Shown here: one piece after another, positions 31,230-39,910 of the stretch | Layout: each line of letters starts with the position of its first letter | Numbering within the stretch: position 1 is the stretch's first letter | Source of the DNA: Albula goreensis | Lineage: Eukaryota > Chordata > Actinopteri > Albuliformes > Albulidae | NCBI GenBank assembly: GCA_022829145.1 | Contig: CM040764.1 | Coordinates: 18,782,237 to 18,846,236, forward strand | Direction of reading: 5' to 3' | DNA: 64,000 bases | Notes under the pieces: model-generated | Databases searched by the model: none | Seen by the model: only the letters and a program-made list of their open reading frames with translations | Told to the model about the DNA's origin: nothing | Program-made: the position numbers and the translations under genes

Positions 31230-33805
31230 CCTCTTCTCCTCTCCAGCAAAGTCCTTTCACTTCTGTCTGCCACAGTTTTATAGATATCCCCTCAGGGCGA
31301 TATCAGAAATTCAGTAAGAGTTTGCCTTTAATTAGCAATGCTGTAGTTGGGTAGCTCCTAAATTGATGGTTAGGTGGGAAGTTATGAATAAATGTGTCCT
31401 GTGCTGACAGGCTGGGAGAGTTTGGAAGCAGACATCCGGCCCCTCTTTCCAGCCCTGAAGCTTTTCCTCTCCCGAATGTGTGCTTGTACAGCAGTACAGC
31501 AGCGGGTTGAATATTTATCACACACTTCGCATGCGCCGCTCTCTGTACTTGCAATTTACCATCTTGAACACCCCCCCCCCTTCATATTAAATTTTTAACA
31601 ATTTCTACATTACTTATGAAGCCAGAGATGGTGATTATGCAGTCGACACTGCCGCTTGATAGCGGGCTCTCTCTTACACGGAGCCTAAAAAATATATGGG
31701 CTCTTCATACAAGTATGAGCGTGTGAAGATATGAGCCCGGCACTTTGCACTGCAGGGCAGAGCGCTCCAGGAAAAACGTACCAGTACCCAGAGTTTTGGC
31801 CATGGAGCTGCTGGCCCGGTGCTTTCACACTTGGTGTAGACCGATGCTGGAGACGGACCAATTCCCTCAGCCAGAGTGAGCTCGGACTCTGAGCTTGTAG
31901 CTGTGCTCCTGTGCAGAATCTCATTAACCCTTCGTTTTACCGTGGCTGAGTTCAGTGGAGTTGCAGACGCATTTTTGGCCGCCGTGTTCATTGAGGGCTC
32001 TCTAACACTGCTCGTGTTCCCATAGCAATGAGCCACCTGAATGGACAGAAGCTGCACGGGAAGGCGATCCGAGTGACTCTGTCCAAGCACACCACTGTGC
32101 AGCTGCCCAGAGAGGGTCATGAGGACCAGGGGCTCACCAAGGACTTCAGCAACTCACCCCTGCACCGCTTCAAAAAGCCCGGCTCCAAGAACTACCAGAA
32201 CATCTTCCCTCCCTCCGCCACTCTGCACCTCTCAAACATCCCGTGAGTCACTCTCACATGCCAGCTCATGCTTACACGCACACACTCACACTCACATACA
32301 CACTCATACATGCACTCACACCCACATGCATACAGCTTCCTCCTGCTTTAGCTAAATGTTACTTTCTGCTCATTTGGAGAGGTGAATTGGTTCACTGCTG
32401 CACTAATCATTTATCTAACTTCAGTCAGCAGCTATCAAAATGAAAGTCTGAACTGTTGCCCAGGTCCCCCGCTAGTTCCACTACCAAGTCTTTCAGTGAA
32501 GCCAGAAGTTCTCAAGTTTTTGAGTTTGAAAGTTATGGGGCAGAAGTGTCCTTGTTTACTTGTGTAGTAATTGGCCAGCTTTTCATTACGTGTTCATTAA
32601 ATCTCAGTGCACGATTTATTTATTTATTTATTTTAAGAGTCAGAGCTAGTTTGTGTTCTGGTCAGTAGACCATAGATATCCTTCATCTGTAGTCTGGATA
32701 GTTCGGAGAATTTCTTCAGAAGTAACAAAGAAATTAAAACTGTACCTGTGGGTTTCTGGTCTTGGTAATTAAATTGGACTGAATTGCCAGGATGTCAGAG
32801 TTCCCCTTTAACCACATCTCTAATGGAAAGCCAGCTGCAAGCTTGTGGCTAAAACCTCATTTTTCTGTTCTTCCCTGAAAACATTTGTCTAACGATGGCT
32901 CATGCTCCGTCCCAGGCCCTCCGTTGTGGAAGATGACCTGAAGTCCCTGTTTGCCAGCTCCGGTGCCTTAGTCAAGGCCTTCAAGTTTTTCCAGTAAGTT
33001 CCTTTTCAGTCATGCAACAGTCTGACCCAAGTCAAATCCTGAGTTTTTACATTTTTGTTTCTGAAGCATTTCCAAGCACAGTGGCCCAAGCTTACTTATG
33101 CTTTATTAAGCATTTGCAAATTCTGAATTCTCCTTGAAATGTTATCCATATTTTATCCTCCCCCCAGTCCTATTTCAAATGGCTTTATCATGATCATTGA
33201 AAATTTTAGGCCTGTGATTTGACCCATTTTCATCCAGTTGCCTTCCGGTTGGTGTTCTTTTTGAGAAACAAGTTCTTTGAAACCCTAACATTTTTGAAGT
33301 ACAACTTGAACTTGTTTAACAAAAAAATAAGCCTAGACGTATTTGCACATCTCAAATACTCAAACACTCAAATGCTTTTTATTTCTGGATATTCTAAAAC
33401 GTGGAATGTGAAAGACATTTATAGGCCATGTGCCCAAGTTTTGATCTCTTGTCAACAAAATTTTAGTCACATGAAAACAGAACAGGAAACACTTCTTCCC
33501 ACTTCCAGGCTTATGTAATAAACTAAGGATGTGTGGTTCAGAATTTATCTTTATACAGAGCTGGACAGAAATCCCATGTGCTGTAGAAGCGCAGCTGGTG
33601 GGCTGAGTTTTGCCTGCCGTGTGGCTTGGCTTGGGCATTACCCTGGTTACCGTTGTCCATCATTTCTTGCAGGAAAGACCGCAAGATGGCGCTGATCCAG
33701 ATGGGCTCAGTGGAAGAGGCCATCGAGTCGCTCATCGAGTTCCACAACCACGACCTCGGGGAGAACCACCACCTGCGGGTGTCCTTCTCCAAGAGCACCA
33801 TCTGA
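15864..33805 (+). CDS. ptbp1: Polypyrimidine tract-binding protein 1 (complete gene)
   Basis: Fifteen coding exons (15864-15871, 21274-21304, 24162-24219, 24795-24967, 25166-25312, 26125-26289, 26669-26779, 27090-27270, 27550-27630, 27876-28030, 29571-29604, 30964-31056, 32026-32242, 32916-32993, 33673-33805) join in phase to 1665 nt, 554 residues. The human isoform with exon 9 has 557. The product is a nuclear and shuttling RNA-binding protein that binds CU-rich RNA, represses exons, and acts in IRES use and mRNA stability. Visible features: N-terminal [15 protein letters not shown] with a bipartite nuclear signal (KR at 13-14, KKFK at 39-42); RRM1 about 52-136; RRM2 about 174-250; an alanine-rich linker; RRM3 about 357-440; RRM4 about 475-552, ending SFSKSTI. 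PTBP1 rather than PTBP2 or PTBP3 is supported by MDGxVxDIxVGTKRGSDELF, the conserved exon 9 peptide and synteny. An additional 54-nt exon at 17493-17546 may be included. Confidence 0.97.
15872..17492. other. ptbp1 intron 1, proximal part
   Basis: Unique sequence with several GCTAGCTAGC-type words around 16050-16390. No exon or known repeat was recognised before the 54-nt cassette exon. Confidence 0.5.
17493..17546 (+). CDS. ptbp1: Candidate in-frame cassette exon of ptbp1 (54 nt)
   Basis: A strong pyrimidine tract and TTCCCTCAG acceptor, an open 54-nt stretch, and a GTAAGT donor define it. Read from the phase of exon 1 it gives [17 protein letters not shown] plus D across the next junction. 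Being 18 codons long it can be included or skipped without a frame shift, inserting between MDG and [10 protein letters not shown], just before the nuclear signal. It has no counterpart in the standard human protein that I recall. Use is inferred from splice sites and the open frame only. Confidence 0.65.
17547..21273. other. ptbp1 intron between the cassette exon and exon 2
   Basis: 3.7 kb, mostly unique. It contains an inverted repeat at 18305-18424 and poly-T tracts near 19920 and 20468. No further exon was recognised. Confidence 0.5.
18305..18424. repeat. Inverted repeat with 15-bp perfect arms
   Basis: CTGGCCCCTAAACCC at 18305-18319 is the reverse complement of GGGTTTAGGGGCCAG at 18410-18424. 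Pairing could continue with one bulged base. About 90 bp separate the arms, and the interior includes GGGGATTTCCCAAA. It may be a small foldback element or an RNA hairpin. Confidence 0.6.
21274..21304 (+). CDS. ptbp1: ptbp1 exon 2 (31 nt, tandem acceptor)
   Basis: TCCACAGCAG is a NAGNAG acceptor. Use of the first AG gives 31 nt, [10 protein letters not shown], matching human IVPDIAVGTK in length; use of the second removes one serine. The donor is AAAG|GTAGGT. Confidence 0.9.
21305..24161. other. ptbp1 intron 2
   Basis: 2.9 kb with a poly-T tract at 23256-23278 and a (GT)n tract near 23911-23945. No exon recognised. Confidence 0.5.
24162..24219 (+). CDS. ptbp1: ptbp1 exon 3 (RGSDELFSS, uncertain 3' end)
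   Basis: TTTCCACAG precedes [19 protein letters not shown]. The 3' border needs phase 1. GTTGGC at 24220 gives [13 protein letters not shown], close to relatives, but is a weak donor. GTGATG at 24250 also fits the phase and would add about ten residues, [10 protein letters not shown], unlike any family member I know. I chose the shorter form. Confidence 0.75.
24220..24794. other. ptbp1 intron 3
   Basis: AT-rich, with an A/AATAAA-rich low-complexity stretch at about 24341-24372. No exon recognised; the first bases may be exonic if the alternative exon 3 donor is used. Confidence 0.5.
24795..24967 (+). CDS. ptbp1: ptbp1 exon 4 (nuclear signal, first half of RRM1)
   Basis: The acceptor TTTCCACAG and donor CCAG|GTAATT bound 173 nt. 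It encodes [11 protein letters not shown], then [16 protein letters not shown] (RNP2 of RRM1) and [19 protein letters not shown]. Confidence 0.97.
24953..25070. repeat. Partial duplication of the exon 4 / intron 4 junction
   Basis: AAAGGAAAGAACCAGGTAAT at 24953-24972 recurs at 25023-25042 as AAAGGAAAGAACCAAATAAT. Both copies are followed by CTGCAC/CTACAT and ACATTTCCCA.CATTCAG. The spacing is 70 bp. The second copy has lost the GT of the donor. Confidence 0.75.
25166..25312 (+). CDS. ptbp1: ptbp1 exon 5 (second half of RRM1)
   Basis: 147 nt encode [20 protein letters not shown] and then [20 protein letters not shown] up to SPNQV. The RNP1 strand AFLEM and the QYSNHKEL end of RRM1 are conserved. 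The donor is GTG|GTGAGT. Confidence 0.97.
25313..26124. other. ptbp1 intron 5 with SINE-like traces and a (GT)n tract
   Basis: GAGGTTGCAGGTTTGACTCT near 25522 resembles the B box of a tRNA-derived SINE, and GGTGGCTCATTGGGTAAAAG at 25376 resembles an A-box region. A (GT)n tract lies at about 25786-25808. All are too decayed for a family call. Confidence 0.4.
26125..26289 (+). CDS. ptbp1: ptbp1 exon 6 (linker and start of RRM2)
   Basis: 165 nt encode [16 protein letters not shown], a glycine/valine-rich linker unlike mammals in detail, then [20 protein letters not shown], the RNP2 strand and first helix of RRM2. The donor is CAG|GTACCC. Confidence 0.96.
26400..26600 (+). mobile_element. Decayed tRNA-derived SINE in ptbp1 intron 6
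   Basis: GGGCTTGTAACACAAAGGTT and GTAGGTTTTAAT resemble a tRNA anticodon arm and B box. CTGAGTAAGGTACTTAAGCT and TGTCCATGTATAATAAA match the body and tail words of common fish SINEs. Borders are approximate. Confidence 0.5.
26669..26779 (+). CDS. ptbp1: ptbp1 exon 7 (RRM2 core)
   Basis: 111 nt encode [20 protein letters not shown] then [26 protein letters not shown] is the RNP1 strand of RRM2. Both borders are phase 0. Confidence 0.98.
27090..27270 (+). CDS. ptbp1: ptbp1 exon 8 (RRM2 end and linker)
   Basis: 181 nt encode [40 protein letters not shown] and QAMAAAAF. It is distinctly GC-rich at third positions compared with its introns. It ends in phase 1, TTCG|GTGAGG. Confidence 0.98.
27550..27630 (+). 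CDS. ptbp1: ptbp1 exon 9 (alternative linker cassette, 81 nt)
   Basis: The acceptor TTCTTCCAG and donor GCAG|GTGAGT bound 81 nt, read as [20 protein letters not shown] then TFAIQQA. In mammals the matching 78-nt exon is alternatively spliced, making the isoforms called PTB1, PTB2 and PTB4. Here it is also a multiple of 3 with phase 1 on both sides, so skipping keeps the frame. Confidence 0.95.
27876..28030 (+). CDS. ptbp1: ptbp1 exon 10 (alanine-rich linker, start of RRM3)
   Basis: 155 nt encode [18 protein letters not shown], a run of ten alanines, and [14 protein letters not shown], the RNP2 strand of RRM3. The donor is GAG|GTCAGT. Confidence 0.97.
28031..29030. other. ptbp1 intron 10, upstream part
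   Basis: It begins with a pyrimidine-rich stretch (CTCTACTACTCTACTCTCCT and similar, 28050-28180). It includes a possible dispersed fish repeat at about 28405-28590. The last 540 nt of the intron are the AG-free zone listed separately. Confidence 0.55.
28405..28590. mobile_element. Possible dispersed fish repeat (TCCTGGAGGGCTGCA type)
   Basis: ATTCCTGGAGGGCTGCATTG near one end and CTGGTCCTTCAGGAATGGAG near the other are imperfect inverted repeats. Such words mark short palindromic elements common in teleost genomes. Confidence 0.45.
29031..29570 (+). promoter_or_regulatory. ptbp1: 538-nt AG exclusion zone and pyrimidine tracts controlling ptbp1 exon 11
   Basis: No AG dinucleotide occurs between GGAG at 29029-29030 and the acceptor AAAG at 29569-29570. 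At its upstream end TACTGAC (branch A at 29056) is followed directly by a long U/C tract (TTTTTTACCTCC, CTCCTTGTTTCTCTCCCTCC). Other candidates are CTTGAC (A 29166) and CTGAC (A 29191). In mammals exon 11 of PTBP1 is known to use a distant branch point and to be skipped when PTB binds nearby pyrimidine tracts. Confidence 0.88.
29571..29604 (+). CDS. ptbp1: ptbp1 exon 11 (34 nt, autoregulated)
   Basis: It is exactly 34 nt, like the mammalian exon, and encodes [12 protein letters not shown], helix 1 of RRM3, between TCTTAAAG and GTATGT. Skipping shifts the frame, and in mammals the skipped mRNA is destroyed by nonsense-mediated decay, lowering PTBP1 when it is abundant. The same length and setting suggest the loop is kept here. 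Confidence 0.96.
29605..30963. other. ptbp1 intron 11, T-rich
   Basis: A long poly-T tract at 29689-29720 and T-rich runs at 29745-29780 and 30063-30085 follow exon 11. They are possible PTB-binding sites flanking the autoregulated exon. No exon recognised. Confidence 0.55.
30964..31056 (+). CDS. ptbp1: ptbp1 exon 12 (RRM3 core)
   Basis: 93 nt after CCCCCTGCAG encode [20 protein letters not shown] and [18 protein letters not shown] is the RNP1 strand of RRM3. The donor is CTCG|GTACTG. Confidence 0.97.
31057..32025. other. ptbp1 intron 12
   Basis: It contains a 29-nt poly-T tract at 31201-31229 followed by CTCTTCTCCTCTCC. The region 31620-32020 is GC-richer but has no splice-consistent open frame. 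Confidence 0.5.
32026..32242 (+). CDS. ptbp1: ptbp1 exon 13 (end of RRM3, linker, start of RRM4)
   Basis: 217 nt encode [60 protein letters not shown] and [10 protein letters not shown]. The acceptor is TTCCCATAG and the donor CC|GTGAGT. Confidence 0.98.
32243..32915. other. ptbp1 intron 13
   Basis: It starts with a (CACA/CTCA)n low-complexity run at about 32265-32335. The rest is unique sequence without features. Confidence 0.5.
32916..32993 (+). CDS. ptbp1: ptbp1 exon 14 (RRM4)
   Basis: 78 nt encode [20 protein letters not shown] and AFKFFQ. The acceptor is CGTCCCAG and the donor CA|GTAAGT. Confidence 0.97.
32994..33672. other. ptbp1 intron 14
   Basis: Unique AT-rich sequence; nothing recognised. 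Confidence 0.5.
33673..33805 (+). CDS. ptbp1: ptbp1 exon 15 (end of RRM4, stop codon)
   Basis: After TTCTTGCAG come [40 protein letters not shown] and STI-TGA (33803-33805). The end SFSKSTI is invariant in PTB proteins. Confidence 0.98.
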
Positions 33806-34164
33806 GGGTGGGGGTGGGGGCAGGGCCTGGAGGCCTGAAGCCACACCCCCCTGAAGGACTGTCACTTTAGGCCACACCCATGTAGAACTCATGGATCCTT
33901 TATATCCAACCCAACCACCCCATTCACTCAATCATTCCTATATATATATATATATATATGTTTGTATATCGCCAGAGAAATTGAATGGCCTTTTTTTTAA
34001 AGCATTTATTTCAGCCTCAGAAAGAACACCGCAAGGGCTTGCCCGTTCACTTCAGTGAGTCACACGCACCGGGTAGCGATTGGAGGAGAGCAGCACCATT
34101 ACATTGTGAATGGAGCCCTGAGTTTACTCTTTTGTTTTTGCCCATGTGGTGTTTCCCCATGCAT

Positions 34165-34199
<35 letters not shown>

Positions 34200-34548
34200 T
34201 GCGCACAAACATATCCTTGTGCCTCGACACCAAGCCTTAATTCCACTTTTTACTCTGCATTCCTCTCTCCTTTTGGGGGTTCACACCACTATGTAGCCAG
34301 GTGTATCCACGTGTGGGCAGTATGATCTGAGCTGCCTCTGGCCACATGACTGTCTCTCAAGCACACATTTCACTCTTGACTCTGCCTTAGGCCTGGGTGC
34401 CCTTTTTTTTTTTTTTCCCCTAAATTTGTAAACCAACTGCTGACATGAAATTTCAGATATCGAAAGGCAAACCCTCTGCTAAGCTGTTTACGTTCATGCA
34501 CGTTTGTAGCAGTCATAGGGTAAGTGCAGATGCACTTATGTAAATCAT

Positions 34549-34581
<33 letters not shown>

Positions 34582-36620
34582 CCCTTCCACATGGCATGTC
34601 AGTAGGTATTAACCCATCCTTTTCATCAGAGAACATTTTGCTGGTTTGTAGTTTTGGCACATTAACGAGCAGCGAGTCGGTGGTATAAATGATCCTTCGG
34701 CAATACCGCCAGCTCAGTGGGCAGAGGTGTTACAGGCATATTTTGAAGTTGAGGTCTAGTGCAGGACAGTACCTCCACAGCCAGGAATGGACTTCAGTTC
34801 CCAGCAGGCCAGTTATGGCCAGCTGCAGTGGCCATGTTCAGATCCCCATGTTCTGCACCACTTCCCCTTTTGTTTTTTGTTTTTTGTTTTTTTTTTTTTT
34901 TAATGGAAAGAATAGATCCCTTTTATTACACGAGGCCACGTCAGTCTTATTCCTGTATCTTATTTACTGTTTGTATCTATATATAACTCTACAGCATTCT
35001 CATTCCATTTTTATTATTTTAAAATTTATGCAAAAAATGTTGTGCAAATTCAATATTGTGCATATTTGTATGATTTCTATACTGTATTTGGACTGGGGGG
35101 TGGGTGTCAGTAGTCTTGCCACCGTGCCTTGGTCATATCTTAATGTTCCTTTAGACTTATTTCTGTTTTCTGTTCCCCAAGAGGCTTCTCCTCATGACAT
35201 CTGTTCCTTAATGATGTACAATTTTCGCCACCAATGAGGGGCATCTGATCGTCTGATTGGCTGCTTGCAGGTAGACTTTTTTTTTTATTAAGGACAGTTT
35301 TCATTTAAAAAAAAAAAAAAAAACAGCCAGCTTGTCTGATGCCAGATAAAAATAATAATAAACCACCTGGAAAGCAGAAGCCTTCATCTTTAGCCATGAC
35401 CATGTGATCATGAGTGCTGCAAACCGGGAAGCTTCAGCACATATGACTTTCCTCAACAGTCCCTACAATGTTGGCTTTGATGGGCGAAAGAGGTGAAGCA
35501 ACAGTCTCCATTTAATTTGTTTGATCCAAAGGGTTTTTCTCCTCATAACACAGCAGTCATTGGTTAAAATCTGCAAGCTACTGGTAGCATTCAGTAACTC
35601 CACCCATTTTTGTCATCTCATCTTTCCATCACTAGTTTGGTGTCGTGGACAGGTGAACTCCCTTTCGCCAATATCAGCCTTCTAAGTTTTCTTTAATAGA
35701 TGGGTTGGTGTGAACCTCATCCAGGCACACAGAACAAGGGGAGAGTCACAAACGCACCTGGGTGTGCGTTATTGCTGTGGCCGTTTCCAGCATTACAGCC
35801 TTTGTGTAGTAATGTGTTTTACTATCTGAATGTGTAATACAGGTGTACGGGATATGGGGTCGCACCTCCTTACCCCTTCTGCTGAAATACCTCCGCAGCT
35901 CTGTGAAAGCAGTCGTTTCTGTAAAACCCCCAACTGGTGCCTGCACCACGGTGGCCTTCAGCTGCGAGTCTCTTAGTCTTAATTCCCAGACATTCCTTTT
36001 GGTGCCTACAAGCTTTTGTAGAAGCAGAGACCATTTTGTATTTTGAGCTTTGTGGTTTTGTGTATCCTTGAATACTGCGAGATTTTTTTTTTTCAGGATT
36101 GACAAAGTTTAAAAAAAAAAAAAAAAAAAAAAAATTAGGTATGAATTTGTAAGTGTTGCAAAGCAATAATCGTACTCGTGCTTTTCAGGGGAAAGACATA
36201 ACTGAGGACCAAAGTGCCCCACTTCTCAGCTCCACCTGTAGCTGTTAATGTAGAGTTTCCTTTGAGCAGGCCTCTTCTCCTGCCTCCTGGGGTGCTATGA
36301 GCAGGGCAGGGGGGACTGGTGTACATATTCATGCTCTTCTCTTTGCTGTACCACATGACATGGTAATGAGGAAGCAGAGCGGGTTTTGTATTGGACACAT
36401 GTACATGTACATTTTGTTTCTTTGTGTTTTTTGATGACGGCAAATCATTCTAGAGCCGTAAAAAAAAAAAAAAAAAAAAAAATTTTGTATTGCGGGGGGG
36501 AAATAAACTCCTATTATAACTTTGTTTTTCTTTTTGTAAATGACCAACACCACCGCCAGCCATCACTGACGCTCACGCTTCTCTTTCTGCCTTCAATAAA
36601 TTTTTCGTTTAGTCATCCTT
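33806..36620 (+). other. ptbp1: ptbp1 3' untranslated region
   Basis: About 2.8 kb of non-coding sequence contains a (TA)n run near 33942-33959, (CA)n at 34167-34195, poly-T tracts at 34403-34416 and 34549-34581, and poly-A tracts at 35308-35324, 36110-36134 and 36461-36482. AATAAA occurs at 36502-36507 and at 36595-36600. The second, followed by a T/GT-rich stretch, is the better candidate for the main 3' end. Alternative ends are likely but unproven. Confidence 0.7.
36595..36600 (+). promoter_or_regulatory. ptbp1: Candidate polyadenylation signal of ptbp1 (AATAAA)
   Basis: AATAAA is followed by TTTTTCGTTTAG and a T-rich stretch. Another AATAAA lies 93 nt upstream (36502-36507). Confidence 0.6.
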
Positions 36621-36825
36621 CCATCCTGGTCTGAATTTGTTTTTCTCTTCCGTCCTGCAAGCCCATGCGCGACCGTAATTCTCTCGTTTTCTTAACCTCC
36701 CCACTTCCTGTTCTGTTAACTCCCAACTCCACTTCCTTTCCTGTTAACCATCTAGCCCGCTGCTGAACACTTTGCTCTTGCTGCTGTAAGTGTAAACGTT
36801 CCTGGGGGCGAGTGTTCCTTTAACT

Positions 36826-37040
36826 CTGGTCCCGGAGTACCGCTATGTATGCTGGTTTTCACTCCAGCCTTGGTTCCAAAAAAATGCTAGTTCTCAAAAT
36901 TGTGTTTTATATAAGTTAAGTATTTCAGTACTGTTATGTAATTGGGCAAGCAGATGGGGGTCAAAATTTTCCACTTTTTCCTCTGCCCATGTACAGCTGG
37001 TTGGTTCTAGCTGGTTGATTAACTCCTAATCTAGATGCAT
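36826..37040. mobile_element. Dispersed palindromic-type fish repeat (decayed)
   Basis: CTGGTCCCGGAGTACCGCTA, TGCTGGTTTTCACTCCAGC and, toward the other end, GTACAGCTGGTTGG and GATTAACTCCTAATCTAG are typical of short non-autonomous elements found near fish genes. Ends are estimated. Confidence 0.45.
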
Positions 37041-39280
37041 GACAATATTTTTGTTTCTTGAGCGTAGCCAAGTATTGGCAAGCCACCTTTTATTGAATTG
37101 TTTGACAAAATGGTTGATTCCAAGATTTCTGCCCCCTCAAAGTGGAAAACCAGTCCTTAAAGGCGCTTCTGTTCCTGACTCTTCAGAGCCCCTGTGGTGT
37201 GGTTTGCACAGTAAACATTGTATTGCATCTAGATTGTACATTCTGCTAAGCTGTTAAATGGCTGAATTTTTATTTTTTTTTAAGGTTGACCCTCAGGATG
37301 TTTGACTATTGTTTACTTGTTCTGCGGAAAAAGATCCTGTCATTTGAGAACATATGCCCCGTGGGAGCGGTAGTGCGCACAGACTGAAGCCAGGCTGGGA
37401 GGCAGACTACAGAGCAGGGAGGAAGCTGGGTTCAGATCGCTGCAGGAAAGGGTACACCGGAGGTGCCATGTCTGGTAAATGTGGTCTCCAGAAAAGGCCT
37501 GGCCCTCAGGGAGGAGGACCTGGATGAACGTTCTGAGCAAGACAACCCGTCATCCCCAGGGCACCCATGTGCATTCAGAAAAGCAAGTTAAGCACCTTTT
37601 CCAAAGCTTTTTTTTGTGGAATTCTGCTGGTGCCATATACAGGCCCTGAGGTTGTAGTGTTGAGTAGGAAAGTAAAGTATTAAGGATTGGAGCCAGTAAT
37701 GCTCAAAATATTAGAGGAAATAGTGATGAAGAAATACTTGCAAAACCTAAAACTATAAAAACATGTAGTGGACCCTGTTGGGATGTATCAAAAAGAACTG
37801 GACAAACGTGAGGATGTAGGCCAAAATTTCTGTGGGTAAAGTTTGCTTTGAATTGATGAGGCAATGCACCCTAGATGTAAAACAGCCCCGCACGGAAGCC
37901 GACTGTGTCTGTCACTGAATGTGGAATTTTGGAAACAAAAGATGCAAGCACACTAAAAGTGACAATGCCAACAGCAACACCAAGCTAACCGTATTTCAGT
38001 CACAATAGAATAAACGAACACTGCTTTGGGAGGCTGTGGAAGACATACTGAAGGAGGAAAACGTCCGCACCTTTCTGCTGGAATCATCCTCTTGGCTTTC
38101 TGTTAGGAGAATTAAGCTTCAGCCAGAGCAGCATTATTTGTTCTTGCCCTCAGAGCTGCAGGATTGGCTTATTTTCAATGTGATTCTGCACCTAACTGTA
38201 ATTAGTTGCTTTAATTGATCGTTTTGCTCACCTCAGTTGATGTACTTGGTCTGCAATGGTTGCATAAGGTGACAAAAAGCAGTCATCCTGTATTTGTCTA
38301 AGGGCCGAATGAAATGCAGCTAAACCCCCTGGGACTTTCACCAGCCCCATGTCCCAGATGACTGCATTATGTGAATTCACTAAGCTGCACACAAGATTTT
38401 GGCCACTGGAGGGAGACAAACCATTTGGCTTCACAAAACTGCTGATACAGTACGCTGAATACTAAATCAGATTTTCTCAAATCCCCTTATTTTCTGCATC
38501 TGGGTGATTTCCTCTGTATTTAACAGTGGTTTTTGGGTCCCTGGATGTGGCATGCAGTCAGTTTTGATAAAGCTTTTATGGTAATTCAATGCACAAACTA
38601 GATGGATTTTAGGCAGCTTCGAAACATAAGCAGGAGATGAGGTAATATTAAATAAGGAGCAGAAGTCACACCAGCTTTCTGCACAGAGAGAAGCTGTTCT
38701 CACACTATTTATAGTGACAGCCCCTAACATTAGAAAGAGCTAGTGTTGGACTTGTGCCTTATGTCAAGAGTTTGAGGTTCTCAGACAAGGGCCCTATGAA
38801 ACTACAAGAAAGTTTACTTTTCGTAACATCTTAAATGAAATAAAGTACCTCAACAACATGGCTTTAAAAGCTGATCATATCCCACTGTCATCCTTTCTCC
38901 TCACCCCTCCCCACCCCCCATGAGAATGGTCTGTAAATGGGGTGAGGTTATGGGCAGGGTCCCACACCTGAGTCTGTCATCCCCCCTAAAAAAACCATCA
39001 TGGGTGAACGGCCTTAATTTTTACTGGACTCAGTTGTGGATTGGAGTTGGGGGTGGAAGAATAGGCTACCTTGGGGGAGGGGGTATAACTGATGTCTGGC
39101 ATTACTGGTGTGAGTACATATTACTCTGTCCTGCTCTGCTCACTCTCATACTACTGAAGCAATGAACAGAGGGTTGCCTTGGCAATGTGGCACCCCCCTC
39201 CCCCTAACACAGTAATAAATATTAATGTCTTGTATAAAACTGTTGTGATAATCATTCTCACGGTTGCACATTTGTGTGAG

Positions 39281-39475
39281 TACCATAGCAGTCTTTGGCT
39301 TGGACTAGAGGGCTAGAGGGTTGTGGGTTCCAATCCAAAGTGAGGCACTGCATTTAGGAGTTAAGGTTGTTAACTTGAATTATTTCAGTAAATGTCTCCC
39401 AGATAACTACATTAATAATGGGTGAGACTGGAGCCGTGTGCGTTACCCTAGATTAGTGCCTCTGCTTTACTGGCA
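39281..39475 (+). mobile_element. SINE-like remnant
   Basis: GGCTAGAGGGTTGTGGGTTC followed by CAATCC resembles a tRNA-like B box. TTAAGGTTGTTAACTTGAAT and CAGTAAATGTCTCCCAGAT resemble the SINE body. Weak evidence. Confidence 0.35.
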
Positions 39476-39479
39476 CATG

Positions 39480-39910
39480 GTGAGAATAATCATTTAAAAA
39501 GTTGGCAAAGCGCTCGCTGACAGTGGCTGTAATTTCAGCAGGCCTGTCATTCAGGGACTTGCTGAAAACCGGATTTCACAATTCTACCGAGACGCGCGGA
39601 GACAACGCACGTACGGAGTGCCTCAATTGCCACACGCGAGAGAGAAAAAAGCAAAGCAATTTGAAAATGTAATAACCACCCGTTAATGATTACCACTCGG
39701 TCGAAAGCGACAATGTGGAGGAGACGTTTACAGCGCAATTAATAAGAAAGCATTTCTTTATTAAGGCGGCCGATGTCATATTGCTGGAATAATGAGCTTT
39801 GAAAAAAGCGACATGGAGTGGCTCATTCCCAGCTGCGCAGGCAGTAGATTGCTTTGTCAGGGGGCAATTTATCTTAAATGATTTCTTTACTCAAACCAGT
39901 GGATCTGAAA
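39480..39910. promoter_or_regulatory. Candidate conserved non-coding element (enhancer-like)
   Basis: Non-repetitive, free of long open frames, and dense in homeodomain-type words (GTTAATGATTACC, CAATTAATAAG, TTTATTAAGG). TTAATAAGAAA (39739-39749) and TTTCTTTATTAA (39753-39764) form a near-palindrome. Call by texture only. Confidence 0.35.

Noticed and set aside
31674-32120. 148-codon minus-strand open frame
   Set aside because: Overlaps ptbp1 exon 13 in antisense and has no recognisable motif.
34689-35237. 182-codon open frame in the ptbp1 3' UTR
   Set aside because: It contains homopolymer-coded phenylalanine runs and no family motif, and lies after the ptbp1 stop in the same transcript.
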